A DNA stretch of 64,000 nucleotides from JAJZIH01 sp021785265 (GTDB taxonomy: Bacteria > Pseudomonadota > Gammaproteobacteria > JAKAQQ01). Every line of letters begins with the position of its first letter. Position 1 is the first letter of the stretch. This document shows positions 16,517 to 25,226 of the stretch, piece after piece. A program made the position numbers and the translations under genes. Under the pieces are notes generated by a model. It saw only the letters and a program-made list of their open reading frames with translations. It was not told the origin of the DNA and made no database searches. The stretch lies in contig DAHWSH010000011.1 in assembly GCA_027338645.1 (NCBI GenBank), positions 62,001 to 126,000 of the forward strand, given 5' to 3'.

Positions 16517-17184
16517 CCGCCCGGAATCTGCCCCAAGGGTCCGTGTTGACTCGCAAAATAGTTGGCGATATCCACCATCTCCTGGTGACTCAGGTTGGCG
16601 GCCATCGAGTTCATTATGGCGTTTTTGCGTTCTCCAGTCTTGTATTCCTCAAGCGCACGGATCAGGTAAGACGGGTACTGGCCCGCAAGGTCCGGAAACT
16701 CAGGAGAGACAGACAGGCCGTGTTCGCCATGGCAGGCTGCGCAAGTGGTGATCAGCTTGGCTCCAGCACGAGCCTTGGCTTGGCTAAACAGCGGCAATCG
16801 GGTTTTGACCTGGCCGCGCAAGGACGCAAAATAAGCGGCAATTTCCCGAAGTTCCGGTACCGTCATGCTACGTGCCTGCGCCTTCATGGTGGGGAAATCC
16901 CGTTCGCCTTTACGATAATCCATGAGAGCATCAAAAAGGTAGGCACGGTTTTGCCCAGCCACTTTGGGAATGTTATAGAACGGGTAGGTAACCTCGAACC
17001 CCCGCATCCCATGACAACCGATGCAGGTATAGGTCAGCATTTTGCCTTGGGCAATTTCTCTCGCCTGATCATTGTTGCTTTTCGCGAAAGCGACCTGTGA
17101 TGCGACCGCAAAACCCAAGATCCCGATGCCCATACTCGAACACAGGAGTTTCGCAAATCGATTGGCTGGTTTCATGTGGTTCAT
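16513..17184 (-). CDS. Diheme cytochrome c4
   Basis: Periplasmic electron carrier of 223 residues with a signal peptide ending near VAFA and two c-type heme sites, CIGCH (54-58) and CAACH (148-152), each in a class I cytochrome domain. The repeated AAYFASLRG / ANYFASQHG segments are the typical end of each c4 half. Cytochromes c4 feed electrons to terminal oxidases. An ATG three codons downstream is an alternative start; no strong ribosome site distinguishes them. The stop overlaps the start of the thioredoxin-like gene, so the two are coupled. Confidence 0.93.
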   Translation of the reverse strand: MNHMKPANRFAKLLCSSMGIGILGFAVASQVAFAKSNNDQAREIAQGKMLTYTCIGCHGMRGFEVTYPFYNIPKVAGQNRAYLFDALMDYRKGERDFPTMKAQARSMTVPELREIAAYFASLRGQVKTRLPLFSQAKARAGAKLITTCAACHGEHGLSVSPEFPDLAGQYPSYLIRALEEYKTGERKNAIMNSMAANLSHQEMVDIANYFASQHGPLGQIPGG

Positions 17185-17339
17185 TGGCTAATGGTTGACC
17201 CGGATCCGACTGCGCAGGATGTTAACAGATTTCGGTACCGCCCGTGGCTTCGTATTACAGGCTTTTCAGCCAGTCTCCGGGTTAGTTTACTGTCACTTCC
17301 AAATGCACAAACCATCCAGGAGCAAGGATCAGGACAGGC

Positions 17340-18566
17340 TCAAGAAACCTTACGCGACTCTCGCCCCAAGGTATCGAACACCCCTTGGATCCGGGTGACC
17401 GCTTCATCCAGTTCAGGTGCCCCGATGACCAGCGGAGGAGCCAATCGGATCACTGTATGATGGGTTTCCTTGGTCAGGATGCCCACCTCAAGCAGCCGTT
17501 CACAAACGGTCCGCGCCCCCAGATACTGGGGATCGACCTCGATGCCAACGAAAAGGCCACGGCCACGAACCCTACGGATAAGGGGGCTCTTCAGTTTTTC
17601 CAGAGCGGCCAAGAAATCTCGTCCGAGATGGGCTGAACGCTCGATTAACTGTTCTTCCTCGATGACCCGGAGGGCCTCCAGTCCGACTGCGGCGGCTAAT
17701 GGACTGCCCCCAAAGGTGCTGCCATGATCCCCAGGGCTGAAAACCTGCATCACCTCGCGCCGCGACAAAAACAGAGACACAGGCAGCAGTCCACCGCCCA
17801 AAGCCTTGCCCAGAATGAGCGCGTCAGGCCGAACCCCCTCATGCTGGCAGGCCAGAAAATCGCCCGTCCGCCCGAGTCCGGTCTGGACCTCGTCTGCAAT
17901 CAGAAGCACGTTCTGCTCCCGGCAGATAGCCGCACACCGTGCCAAATATCCTTGGGGTGGAAGGATAATCCCACCTTCCCCCTGTATCGGCTCAACGAGA
18001 AAAGCGGCAGTCTGGGGCGTAATGGCATGACGCAAGGCTTCAGAATCACCGTAGGGGATGACCCTGAGCCCCTCCGGGAAAGGTCCGAAACCCTTCCGGT
18101 ATTGCATCTCGCTGGACAGACCGACGACCATTATGCTACGCCCATGGAAGTTGCCCCGGCAGGCTATGATTTCAGCCTGACCCTCTGGCACTTTTTTGAC
18201 CGTGTACGCCCACTTGCGTGCAGCTTTGAGCGCGGTTTCTACTGCTTCCGTTCCGCTATTCATCGGCAGTGCCTGCTCCATTCCTGTCATTTCGCAAGCT
18301 TTTTCGAGAAATGGCCCCAGGCGGTCGGAATAAAACGCTCTGGAGGTCACAGCGAGTCTCATCGCCTGCTCTGTGAGCACCTTTACGAGACGCGGATGAC
18401 AGTGTCCGTGACTCACCGCGGAATAGGCACTCATCATGTCGAGATACCGTCGACCCTCGGTATCCCAGACGTAAACGCCCCTCCCGCGACTCAAGACCAC
18501 CGGCAACGGATCGTAGTTATGGGCCCCGTAGCGCTTCTCAAGCTCTTGATAAATCGTCTGGGTCAT
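17340..18566 (-). CDS. rocD: Ornithine aminotransferase (ornithine-oxo-acid transaminase)
   Basis: PLP-dependent class III aminotransferase converting ornithine and 2-oxoglutarate to glutamate-5-semialdehyde and glutamate. From the ATG at 18566 it has 408 residues and begins TQTIYQELEKRYGAHNYDPL, the characteristic start of this enzyme; six more codons to an upstream start are possible. The PLP region is intact (LLIADEVQTGLGRTG, then the Schiff-base lysine in LILGKALGGG). With proC in this window it would complete an ornithine-to-proline route. Acetylornithine aminotransferase is the main alternative but fits the N-terminus less well. Confidence 0.88.
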   Translation of the reverse strand: MTQTIYQELEKRYGAHNYDPLPVVLSRGRGVYVWDTEGRRYLDMMSAYSAVSHGHCHPRLVKVLTEQAMRLAVTSRAFYSDRLGPFLEKACEMTGMEQALPMNSGTEAVETALKAARKWAYTVKKVPEGQAEIIACRGNFHGRSIMVVGLSSEMQYRKGFGPFPEGLRVIPYGDSEALRHAITPQTAAFLVEPIQGEGGIILPPQGYLARCAAICREQNVLLIADEVQTGLGRTGDFLACQHEGVRPDALILGKALGGGLLPVSLFLSRREVMQVFSPGDHGSTFGGSPLAAAVGLEALRVIEEEQLIERSAHLGRDFLAALEKLKSPLIRRVRGRGLFVGIEVDPQYLGARTVCERLLEVGILTKETHHTVIRLAPPLVIGAPELDEAVTRIQGVFDTLGRESRKVS

Positions 18567-18913
18567 GACCGTCATCCTGATCAAATGAATACTGTCTGCT
18601 TGGATATTGAATATTCTATCCTAAATCTGTGATTCTGTAATCTTCCCATGCCCATCCGCATCGTCCTATGGCCTCCACCTGAGCTCAATCGCATCGGCTG
18701 TTGTATGACCAGACCAGTGGGGAGGGGGGATGGTTGCTTTCTCCGCCTGCTTGTGGTCCGACGGAGTAAAATGATGCCTTCGACCTCTTGCGAACGCCCC
18801 GGCGATACTGGGATCGCACCATCCTGTTTTGGTGGCCCCGACCACAACCGGCCGGAACGGATCTCGCTTGAGTTCAGCTTCAAATCCGACCGCCAACCCG
18901 GGGGCATCCAGAC
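18567..18913. other. 347-base gap without a supported gene
   Basis: Divergent region between ornithine aminotransferase and malate dehydrogenase. A short AT-rich part near the aminotransferase holds GGATA (18602-18606), GAATATTC (18609-18616) and TATCC (18617-18621), which could be a regulatory site but is not cleanly symmetric. The remainder is G+C-rich. An 89-codon frame here has an arginine- and cysteine-heavy composition without family resemblance, so I do not call it. Confidence 0.5.
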
Positions 18914-19912
18914 ATGACCAAACCCAAGAACCGACCCATTCGAATTGCCGTCACTGGTGCCGCCGGAAATATCGGCTATGCTCTTCTCTTCAGGCTGGCT
19001 GCGGGGGAACTTCTCGGACGGGAGCAGCCCGTCATTCTCCACCTGCTCGAAATTACACCAGCATTGCCCGCACTGACCGGTGTGGCCATGGAACTCGCTG
19101 ACTGTGCATTTCCTCTCCTTCAGGATCTGGTGCTGACCGATCAGCCGGAAAAAGCCTTTGAGGACGTGGACTACGCGTTCCTCGTGGGATCGCGGCCACG
19201 TAGCCAGGGAATGGAAAGGAAAGACCTGCTCCGCGTCAACGCAGAGATTTTCAAGATCCAAGGACGCGCGCTCAATGATCGGGCTTCCCAAGGGGTTCGT
19301 ATCTTGGTCGTCGGCAACCCCGCAAACACCAATGCCATGATTGCACGCGAGAACGCCCCTGATCTCAAGGATTCCCAGTTCACTAGCATGATGCGCCTCG
19401 ACCACAACCGGACACTGAGCCTTTTAGCAGAAGCCTGCCGGGCAAATGTTGGGGACATCCAGCGGGTCACCGTGTGGGGCAATCACTCATCCACGCAATT
19501 TCCGGACATTGAACAGGCACTGGTAAGGAACGAACGCGCAACCGAGAAAGTGGATCCACGATGGATAGAGGATACCCTGATCCCCACAGTCCAGCAGCGA
19601 GGTGCTGCCATTATCAAAGCACGGGGAGCTTCCTCAGCCGCTTCGGCCGCCTCGGCCGCGCTTGATCACATGCGCGACTGGATCCATGGAACACCACCCG
19701 GATCGTGGGTCAGCATGGGGATTTCGGCTTCCGGCCAGTACGGGGTTGCTCCGGGGGTATTTTTCGGATTCCCCGTCGAATGCACTCAAGGTGGAATGAA
19801 GATCGTCGATACCTTGCAGTTGTCAGATTTTGCCTGTTCACGCATTCGTCTCACAGACCGGGAGCTCCGGGAGGAACGGGCTGGAGTCCTTGACCTGCTC
19901 CCGCATCGGTAA
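18914..19912 (+). CDS. mdh: Malate dehydrogenase
   Basis: NAD-dependent TCA-cycle enzyme interconverting malate and oxaloacetate, 332 residues. The dinucleotide fold opens with IRIAVTGAAGNIGYALLFRL. The substrate loop arginine region is SRPRSQGMERKDLL, and NPANTNAMIA and the catalytic histidine in VWGNHSSTQFPD are present. This is the longer cytoplasmic/proteobacterial MDH type, not the E. coli type. The last 62 bases overlap the 3' end of the convergent quinone oxidoreductase. A G-rich stretch before the ATG may serve as ribosome site. Confidence 0.95.
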   Translation: MTKPKNRPIRIAVTGAAGNIGYALLFRLAAGELLGREQPVILHLLEITPALPALTGVAMELADCAFPLLQDLVLTDQPEKAFEDVDYAFLVGSRPRSQGMERKDLLRVNAEIFKIQGRALNDRASQGVRILVVGNPANTNAMIARENAPDLKDSQFTSMMRLDHNRTLSLLAEACRANVGDIQRVTVWGNHSSTQFPDIEQALVRNERATEKVDPRWIEDTLIPTVQQRGAAIIKARGASSAASAASAALDHMRDWIHGTPPGSWVSMGISASGQYGVAPGVFFGFPVECTQGGMKIVDTLQLSDFACSRIRLTDRELREERAGVLDLLPHR

Positions 19913-20915
19913 TCAGCAAGATCTTGCCAAAATGCGCCGGATTATCGATACGTTCATGGGCTTGCGCTACTGTGCTCAAGGGATAGACCGAGTCAATAAT
20001 CGGTCTGAACTTTCCTGACTGTAGGAGTGGGAACACGGAACGCTCAACAGCCCGTGCGATCTGCCCCTTGACCACCGGTCGCTGTGGCCGCAAGGTAGAT
20101 CCCATAAAACACAGACGCTTGGAGAGAAAAACTGACAGGTCAGCGGATATCCGGCTGCCTTGTCGGAAGGCCAGTTGGACCAGGCGCCCTCCTGTTGCGA
20201 GCAATGCGAGATTACGCTCGAAATACGATCCGCCAATGGTATCCAGAATAAGATTGTAACCTCCGTTGGGCATAGCCGCCATGTGGAGTTCTTGCCAGCA
20301 ATCCTTTTGACGATAGTCGACCACCCGCTCGGCTCCCAGACTCAGGAGACGAACGGCCTTTTCGTCTGATCCGGTGGTTGCCACGACGTGGCAGCCCAAG
20401 GCAGTGGCGAGTCCAACCGCGACGGTACCGATTCCTCCGCCACCTCCATGGACGAGCAACCACTCGCGAGGGCGGAGATGGGCTTTGAGCCTGAGGTTAT
20501 ACCAGATCGTAAACACGGTTTCAGGAAGTGCTGCCGCCTCTAAGGACGGAAGCCAGTCCGGCACCGGAAGACACTGGGTTTCGGGAACCGATACATATTC
20601 GGCATAGCCTCCGCCAGCAACGAGTGCACAAACAGGTTCTCCTGCACGGAATCGGCCGCCCCTCAGTGCCGGTCTGGCTACACGACCCATCACTTCGAGC
20701 CCGAGGATGTCCGTGGTTCCTGGTGGTGGCGGGTAATGCCCCTCACGCTGCAGAACATCCGGTCGATTAACTCCGGCTATCCAGACCTCGATCAAGGCTT
20801 CATCCGGCCCAGAGACTGGTAGGGGACGTATCCCCAAGGTCAGAGCATCCGGTCCACCACGGGCGGGAACCCAGACCGCTTTCATCAGCTTCGGTATGGA
20901 TCGGCCTTTCAACAA
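19851..20915 (-). CDS. Zinc-independent NAD(P)H:quinone oxidoreductase, PIG3/QOR type
   Basis: Medium-chain dehydrogenase/reductase of 354 residues, NADPH-binding in the middle (VHGGGGGIGTVAVGLATALG) with an N-terminal GroES-like domain (GVNRPDVLQREGHYPPPPG). It lacks the structural zinc cysteines and matches the PIG3-type quinone reductases. An ATG at 20885 would give the usual short N-terminus, but the TTG at 20915 is preceded by AGGAGGTGA (20919-20927), the best ribosome site in the window, so the TTG is chosen. The 3' end overlaps convergent mdh by 62 bases; fadE diverges upstream. Confidence 0.88.
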   Translation of the reverse strand: MLKGRSIPKLMKAVWVPARGGPDALTLGIRPLPVSGPDEALIEVWIAGVNRPDVLQREGHYPPPPGTTDILGLEVMGRVARPALRGGRFRAGEPVCALVAGGGYAEYVSVPETQCLPVPDWLPSLEAAALPETVFTIWYNLRLKAHLRPREWLLVHGGGGGIGTVAVGLATALGCHVVATTGSDEKAVRLLSLGAERVVDYRQKDCWQELHMAAMPNGGYNLILDTIGGSYFERNLALLATGGRLVQLAFRQGSRISADLSVFLSKRLCFMGSTLRPQRPVVKGQIARAVERSVFPLLQSGKFRPIIDSVYPLSTVAQAHERIDNPAHFGKILLITDAGAGQGLQPVPPGAPGL

Positions 20916-20918
20916 CGC

Positions 20919-20927
20919 TCACCTCCT
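20919..20927 (-). promoter_or_regulatory. near-perfect Shine-Dalgarno sequence selecting a TTG start
   Basis: AGGAGGTGA on the minus strand, with the AGGAGG core six bases before TTG at 20913-20915. It decides the start of the quinone oxidoreductase in favour of the rarer codon over a downstream ATG. Confidence 0.75.
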
Positions 20928-20990
20928 GACTGAAGTTTCCCGGAATCCGAATCCACAAAACGGCCCGAGAACACCCCCGCACGAAGACAA

Positions 20991-20996
20991 TATAAT
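20991..20996 (+). promoter_or_regulatory. candidate -10 box for fadE
   Basis: TATAAT 54 bases before the fadE ATG, in the gap divergent from the quinone oxidoreductase. The -35 region is poor, so activator help or chance cannot be excluded. Confidence 0.4.
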
Positions 20997-21049
20997 ACGT
21001 TCAGGGGGCTGGCTTTCCCCTTGCTCACGGTTCCCGGAGGAGATTTTCC

Positions 21050-23494
21050 ATGGCTGTTGGTCTAGCGGTCTGGATTCTGGTTTTACTACTTGGACTCTTT
21101 TCTTGCGCTCTTGTCCGTCTCCCGCTCTGGCTTACCAGCCTCGCGCTGACCGCATGGCTGGGAATTCTTGTCCTGACCTTGCACAACTCCGCCGCCATCC
21201 TGACTGGGCTCGCCGGAATTCTGATTCTACTGGTCGTCAACCGGACACCAATTCGGAAGCATTTGCTCACCCAACCCCTCTTCCGCTGGTACCGGAAGGT
21301 GCTACCGGAAATTTCCGAAACCGAAAAGGAGGCACTCGCGGCCGGCACCGTATGGTGGGAGGGGGAATTCTTCAATGGACGCCCCCAGTGGACAAAGCTT
21401 CTCAATACGCCGAAGCCGACGCTGCGTGAGGAGGAACGTCGTTTCCTTGAGGGACCGGTCGAAAAACTATGCGGCATGCTGGATGACTGGAAGATCACGC
21501 ATGAGTGGGCGGACCTGCCACCACCTGTATGGGATTTTTTGAAATCTCAAGGGTTTTTCGCGCTCATCATTCCACCAGCCTATGGAGGTCTCGGCTTCTC
21601 GAGCTATGCGCATTCCGAGATTCTCGTGAAGATTGGCTCTCGATCCACTACTGCGGCCTCCGTGGTGGCGGTCCCCAACTCCCTCGGCCCCGCGGAACTC
21701 CTCCTGCACTATGGAACCCCTGAACAAAAATCGTATTACCTGCCGAGACTTGCCAGTGGACAGGAAGTCCCATGTTTCGCTCTAACGGGACCCTATGCCG
21801 GTTCCGATGCCGGTTCGATCCCGGACACCGGCATCGTGTGCCGCGGAAACTGGGAGGGTCAATCCGTCTTAGGAATCCGGCTCAACTTCGAGAAACGCTA
21901 CATCACTCTCGCACCGATAGCCACACTCATCGGCCTGGCATTCAAGCTCTACGATCCTGACCATCTTCTCAGTGACCAAGTTGACCGGGGTATCACCTGT
22001 GCCCTCCTGCCCCGCGACCTCGAAGGGTTGGAGATCGGGGAGCGGCATTTCCCGCTCAACATCCCTTTCCAGAACGGGCCCATCCGTGGACACAATGTAT
22101 TTATTCCCCTAAACCAGATCATCGGGGGAGTCCAGATGATCGGTCAGGGCTGGCGCATGTTGATGGAAAACCTTGCGGCGGGCCGTTCCATTTCGCTGCC
22201 TGCTAACGCAACGGGAGCAGCCAAGATGGCAGTATGGACGACAGGAGCCTACGCTCGGATCCGGCGTCAGTTTCACGTCCCGATCGGACACTTCGAGGGT
22301 GTTGAAGAGGTTTTGGCACGAATGGGTGGGCTCCTCTATACCATGGACGCTGCCCGACGCATGACCGTTGCGGCTAATGATCTGGGAGAAATTCCGGCAG
22401 TCCCTTCCGCGATTGCTAAGTATCACGTCACGGAGATGGGACGTCAGGTCGCACTTGATGCCATGGATATCCAGGGAGGCAAAGGTATCATCCTCGGTCC
22501 CAAAAACTTCATCGGCCGAGGGTTCCAAGCGGTTCCGATCGCCATCACGGTAGAGGGTGCCAACCTTCTGACCCGCAACCTGATCATTTATGGTCAGGGC
22601 GCCATTCGCTGCCACCCTTATGTTCTCAAGGAAATGGAAGCCGCCCGTGAATCGGATAAAAAAATGGCGCTCACCCGTTTTGACCGTCTGGTCTGGGCAC
22701 ACGCGGGTCTTTTCCTGAGCAATGCTATGCGGAGCTGGATCTTCGGCTTCCGTGCTGCACACATTGCCAAAAGTCCGGTGACTGGGCCGACCCGCCGGTT
22801 TTATCAGCATCTCGAACGCTATTGCGCATCCTTTGCCCTTCTGTCGGATGCCACCCTGCTTGCCCTAGGCGGTGATCTCAAACGGAGAGAGCGCTTGTCC
22901 GCTCGCCTCGGTGACCTCCTCAGCTATCTCTACCTAGCCTCCGCTGTCCTCAAGCGCTTCGAAGATGAAGGCCGACCGGAGATTGACGTCCCTCTCGTCG
23001 AGTGGTCCTGCCGCTGGCTAATTTACCAATTTCAAGAAAAAGCCCACGACTTTCTCAGAAACTTCCCAAATCGGACACTCGCGGTATTGCTCCGAATGCT
23101 GGTCTTCCCAACCGGGCGGACTTACTCCGCACCCTCCGACCGACTGTCGCGGGAAGTCGCACACCTGCTCACCAGTATCAACGAAGCGAGAGACCGCCTC
23201 ACCATGGGGATCAGCTATGTGGGCGAATCCGCGCGTCCCTTGCTGCAACTTGAGGAAGCCCTCTCTCAAGTGGAGACTGTGGAGGGATTAGAGCGAAAAA
23301 TACGGGCTGGTGGTAAACCGCCTGTCCTAGTACAAACTGATGCCGACCGAGCCCTCTGGGCGCGCGAGCAGGGCTTTTTGACGGATGCCGAGTGGACAAC
23401 TCTCGACCGCTTTTACCGCCTGGTCTACGAAATCATTTCGGTTGATGCCTTCCCTCCTGATGCCTTGGGAACCCGACCGATAACCTGCTCTTAG
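21050..23494 (+). CDS. fadE: Acyl-CoA dehydrogenase, FadE type
   Basis: FAD enzyme for the first step of fatty-acid beta-oxidation, 814 residues, the same length as E. coli FadE. Two hydrophobic segments in residues 1-62 anchor it to the inner membrane. The acyl-CoA dehydrogenase core lies at about 110-500 (FFALIIPPAYGGLGFS, CFALTGPYAGSDAGS, and the conserved QGGKGI segment), and a C-terminal DUF1974 domain follows. The ATG has GGAGGAG upstream. The neighbouring acyltransferase-like gene on the other strand fits lipid metabolism, but no fatty-acid repressor site was recognised. Confidence 0.95.
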   Translation: MAVGLAVWILVLLLGLFSCALVRLPLWLTSLALTAWLGILVLTLHNSAAILTGLAGILILLVVNRTPIRKHLLTQPLFRWYRKVLPEISETEKEALAAGTVWWEGEFFNGRPQWTKLLNTPKPTLREEERRFLEGPVEKLCGMLDDWKITHEWADLPPPVWDFLKSQGFFALIIPPAYGGLGFSSYAHSEILVKIGSRSTTAASVVAVPNSLGPAELLLHYGTPEQKSYYLPRLASGQEVPCFALTGPYAGSDAGSIPDTGIVCRGNWEGQSVLGIRLNFEKRYITLAPIATLIGLAFKLYDPDHLLSDQVDRGITCALLPRDLEGLEIGERHFPLNIPFQNGPIRGHNVFIPLNQIIGGVQMIGQGWRMLMENLAAGRSISLPANATGAAKMAVWTTGAYARIRRQFHVPIGHFEGVEEVLARMGGLLYTMDAARRMTVAANDLGEIPAVPSAIAKYHVTEMGRQVALDAMDIQGGKGIILGPKNFIGRGFQAVPIAITVEGANLLTRNLIIYGQGAIRCHPYVLKEMEAARESDKKMALTRFDRLVWAHAGLFLSNAMRSWIFGFRAAHIAKSPVTGPTRRFYQHLERYCASFALLSDATLLALGGDLKRRERLSARLGDLLSYLYLASAVLKRFEDEGRPEIDVPLVEWSCRWLIYQFQEKAHDFLRNFPNRTLAVLLRMLVFPTGRTYSAPSDRLSREVAHLLTSINEARDRLTMGISYVGESARPLLQLEEALSQVETVEGLERKIRAGGKPPVLVQTDADRALWAREQGFLTDAEWTTLDRFYRLVYEIISVDAFPPDALGTRPITCS

Positions 23495-23604
23495 GAGAAA
23501 TAGTCCGGTCCAACCCACGAACAGAACGGATGACCTGAAACAACCGGTTCGATTCGGGGCGATGATAGCCGAGAGCGATTTGACGGATGGCCCCCAGTCG
23601 AAAA

Positions 23605-24120
23605 TCAGGACCGTGCCAAGGAAGCCAACCTCGCGGCCGGCTCGATCTTCCAGCGCCAGCAGGGTTTGGCACCGGATCGAGAAGGGCGCGTCCACCCAGG
23701 GCAGGCGGTGAGATGCCAGTGTTCAAGGTCCGGTCGTTTCTCAAGCAGGTACTGCGTCCCCGCTTGCCATGGCAAGGGATCTGCTTGCCTACGGATCGCG
23801 CCTTCTGGAAAGAGACAAATCACCGTTTCAGATGGGGCTTCTAGCAGGTGTCTCAGTCCGAATGGACTGCTTCTGGACAACGGCAGGTACTTATGCCTCC
23901 AGAGGCCGCACCAGAATCGAATCCACCGAGCCCAGAACCAGTTCCTAGCAAAATCGGGGTGAACAACAAAAATGACCTCGCGGTCAAACCAAACCGCGAG
24001 CATCGGCCCATCCCAGTAACTGACATGATCAGCGGTCAACAAAACTCCTTCCTTGTCCGGGAAATCACCCTCAACCCGTGGTCTGAGAAACAGCCGCAAG
24101 GTAGTCCGCAAAACGCTCAT
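23605..24120 (-). CDS. PlsC-like acyltransferase, probably damaged or misread at its 3' end
   Basis: Lysophospholipid acyltransferase-like protein related to the N-terminal half of Aas/LPLAT proteins. The catalytic HxxxxD motif is ADHVSYWDG and the acceptor motif is LFPEGA. I start it at the ATG 24120 because homology begins there; the frame is open to 24300, the region before is not family-like, and no clear ribosome site is seen. After about HWHLTA (near 23710) the frame changes to an Arg/Ser/Pro-rich tail that does not look like this family. The +1 frame instead continues LPWVDAPFSIRCQTLLALED..., better in composition but running 168 bases into fadE. A frameshift is suspected. Confidence 0.6.
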   Translation of the reverse strand: MSVLRTTLRLFLRPRVEGDFPDKEGVLLTADHVSYWDGPMLAVWFDREVIFVVHPDFARNWFWARWIRFWCGLWRHKYLPLSRSSPFGLRHLLEAPSETVICLFPEGAIRRQADPLPWQAGTQYLLEKRPDLEHWHLTACPGWTRPSRSGAKPCWRWKIEPAARLASLARS

Positions 24121-24474
24121 CGGAAAACTTGGATGAATCACACGAGTCCATATCGACACTGACACGACCAAAATCCGGGAGATGCGTTGAGTTTCACCCG
24201 ATCCAGACTTTCTCGTCGGCCCTAAAGCGATCCAAGTGACAGGTTTATAGCCGTCTTCTCGATCCCGTAATTCCGAACCCGAATCCCTGTGTATACTCAA
24301 GGCCAGCTCAGGGTCTGGATAGCCCCTTTCCTGATCCGTGCTGTCACAACAGGATTAAACTTTATAATGCGGATTGGGTCATACCTGAGCAGGCTATACT
24401 GGTCAACCGTGAGGGGGTTGGCAACGTTTTAACGTTGGAGATTCCCCAAGTGTTTGTTTTCGAGGGTTTTCATC
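24121..24474. other. 354-base divergent gap without a supported gene
   Basis: Region between the acyltransferase-like gene and the lipoprotein gene. An upstream extension of the acyltransferase frame covers part of it but is not family-like. TATAAT at 24363-24368 could serve the lipoprotein gene, but no -35 is evident and the distance to its ATG is over 100 bases. Nothing else was recognised. Confidence 0.4.
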
Positions 24475-25071
24475 ATGATGAAGCTCGCTCGGCTCCTGAT
24501 GTTGTTTGCAGGGCTTTTGCTCCTTGCCGGCTGTGTCTCGCCGGTCAGTGTGGAGACTTCCCGGACCGCCCACTTTACCGGACTGAATGAATTTTCCTGG
24601 CTGAAACCAGGCAAGACTCCGCTCAAAAATCCAATCGTTGACAGCGGTATTGTGGCCCATCGGATCAAGCGCGCTGTTATTGAAGCCCTAAGAAACAGGG
24701 GATTTTCGTACCGGAAACACCGATCCCAAGCGCAGTTTTTCGTCACAGACCATCTGATCAGTCACCGGGAGATGGTTATGAACCCACCATTCTTCTACGG
24801 GTACGGGTTCTATGGGAATCCCTTCTTCCCATATGGTGACGATGACGGGTTCTTTGGCCCAGGACCTATTGGATACGGCTATTTTGGCCCCCCATACGGC
24901 TACGCCTACTCCTACCCTGAAGCCGTATTGGTCATCGATGTCCTTGACGCCCAAAATCACCGGCTGATCTGGAGAGGATGGGTTTCCCGTACAATCACCC
25001 AGTCCAACTTTTCGTCGGCTGCAATCTATCGGGATGTCAACCGCATCTTGGGGCACTTCCCACCCCGGTGA
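24475..25071 (+). CDS. DUF4136-like lipoprotein
   Basis: A 198-residue lipoprotein: the signal peptide MMKLARLLMLFAGLLLLAGC ends at the lipidated Cys20. The ATG at 24475 follows GAGGG by eight bases; an in-frame TTG at 24454 is less likely. The pattern FSWLKPG...HRIKRAVIEALRNRGF...FFVTDH...VLVIDVLDAQNHRLIWRGW is the DUF4136 arrangement. A Gly/Tyr/Phe-rich insert (about 104-145) is unusual. It is probably attached to the outer membrane. It precedes the GspA-like gene by 155 bases and might be cotranscribed. Function of the family is unknown. Confidence 0.85.
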   Translation: MMKLARLLMLFAGLLLLAGCVSPVSVETSRTAHFTGLNEFSWLKPGKTPLKNPIVDSGIVAHRIKRAVIEALRNRGFSYRKHRSQAQFFVTDHLISHREMVMNPPFFYGYGFYGNPFFPYGDDDGFFGPGPIGYGYFGPPYGYAYSYPEAVLVIDVLDAQNHRLIWRGWVSRTITQSNFSSAAIYRDVNRILGHFPPR

Positions 25072-25226
25072 AAAACCTCGTTCGGTCTCCAGAACCCAAA
25101 AGCAAGGTTGGGAGCAAACCCCGCGGGGGAATGCCCCGTTAAAAAAGGTAGGGAAGTGTGGAATACGCCCGCTGACATTACTACGATGAGATCCGGGCCG
25201 GTCATCTGCTCGGTCCGGAGTATGGG

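Noticed and set aside
18602..18621. GGATA...TATCC with inner GAATATTC near the ornithine aminotransferase start
   Set aside because: The outer and inner symmetries have different centres, so it is not a convincing operator.
17724..18632. 302-codon frame on the plus strand
   Set aside because: Antisense to the ornithine aminotransferase, with no family signature and an odd composition.
18581..19405. 274-codon frame on the minus strand
   Set aside because: Antisense to mdh and the gap before it; no recognisable domain.
24342..24368. TGTCAC near a TATAAT upstream of the lipoprotein gene
   Set aside because: Only one half-site and no 11-bp repeat, so not treated as a Pho box.
25124..25138. CGGGG/CCCCG hairpin before the GspA-like gene
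   Set aside because: Followed by A-rich rather than T-rich sequence on the plus strand and not placed as a terminator for either neighbour.
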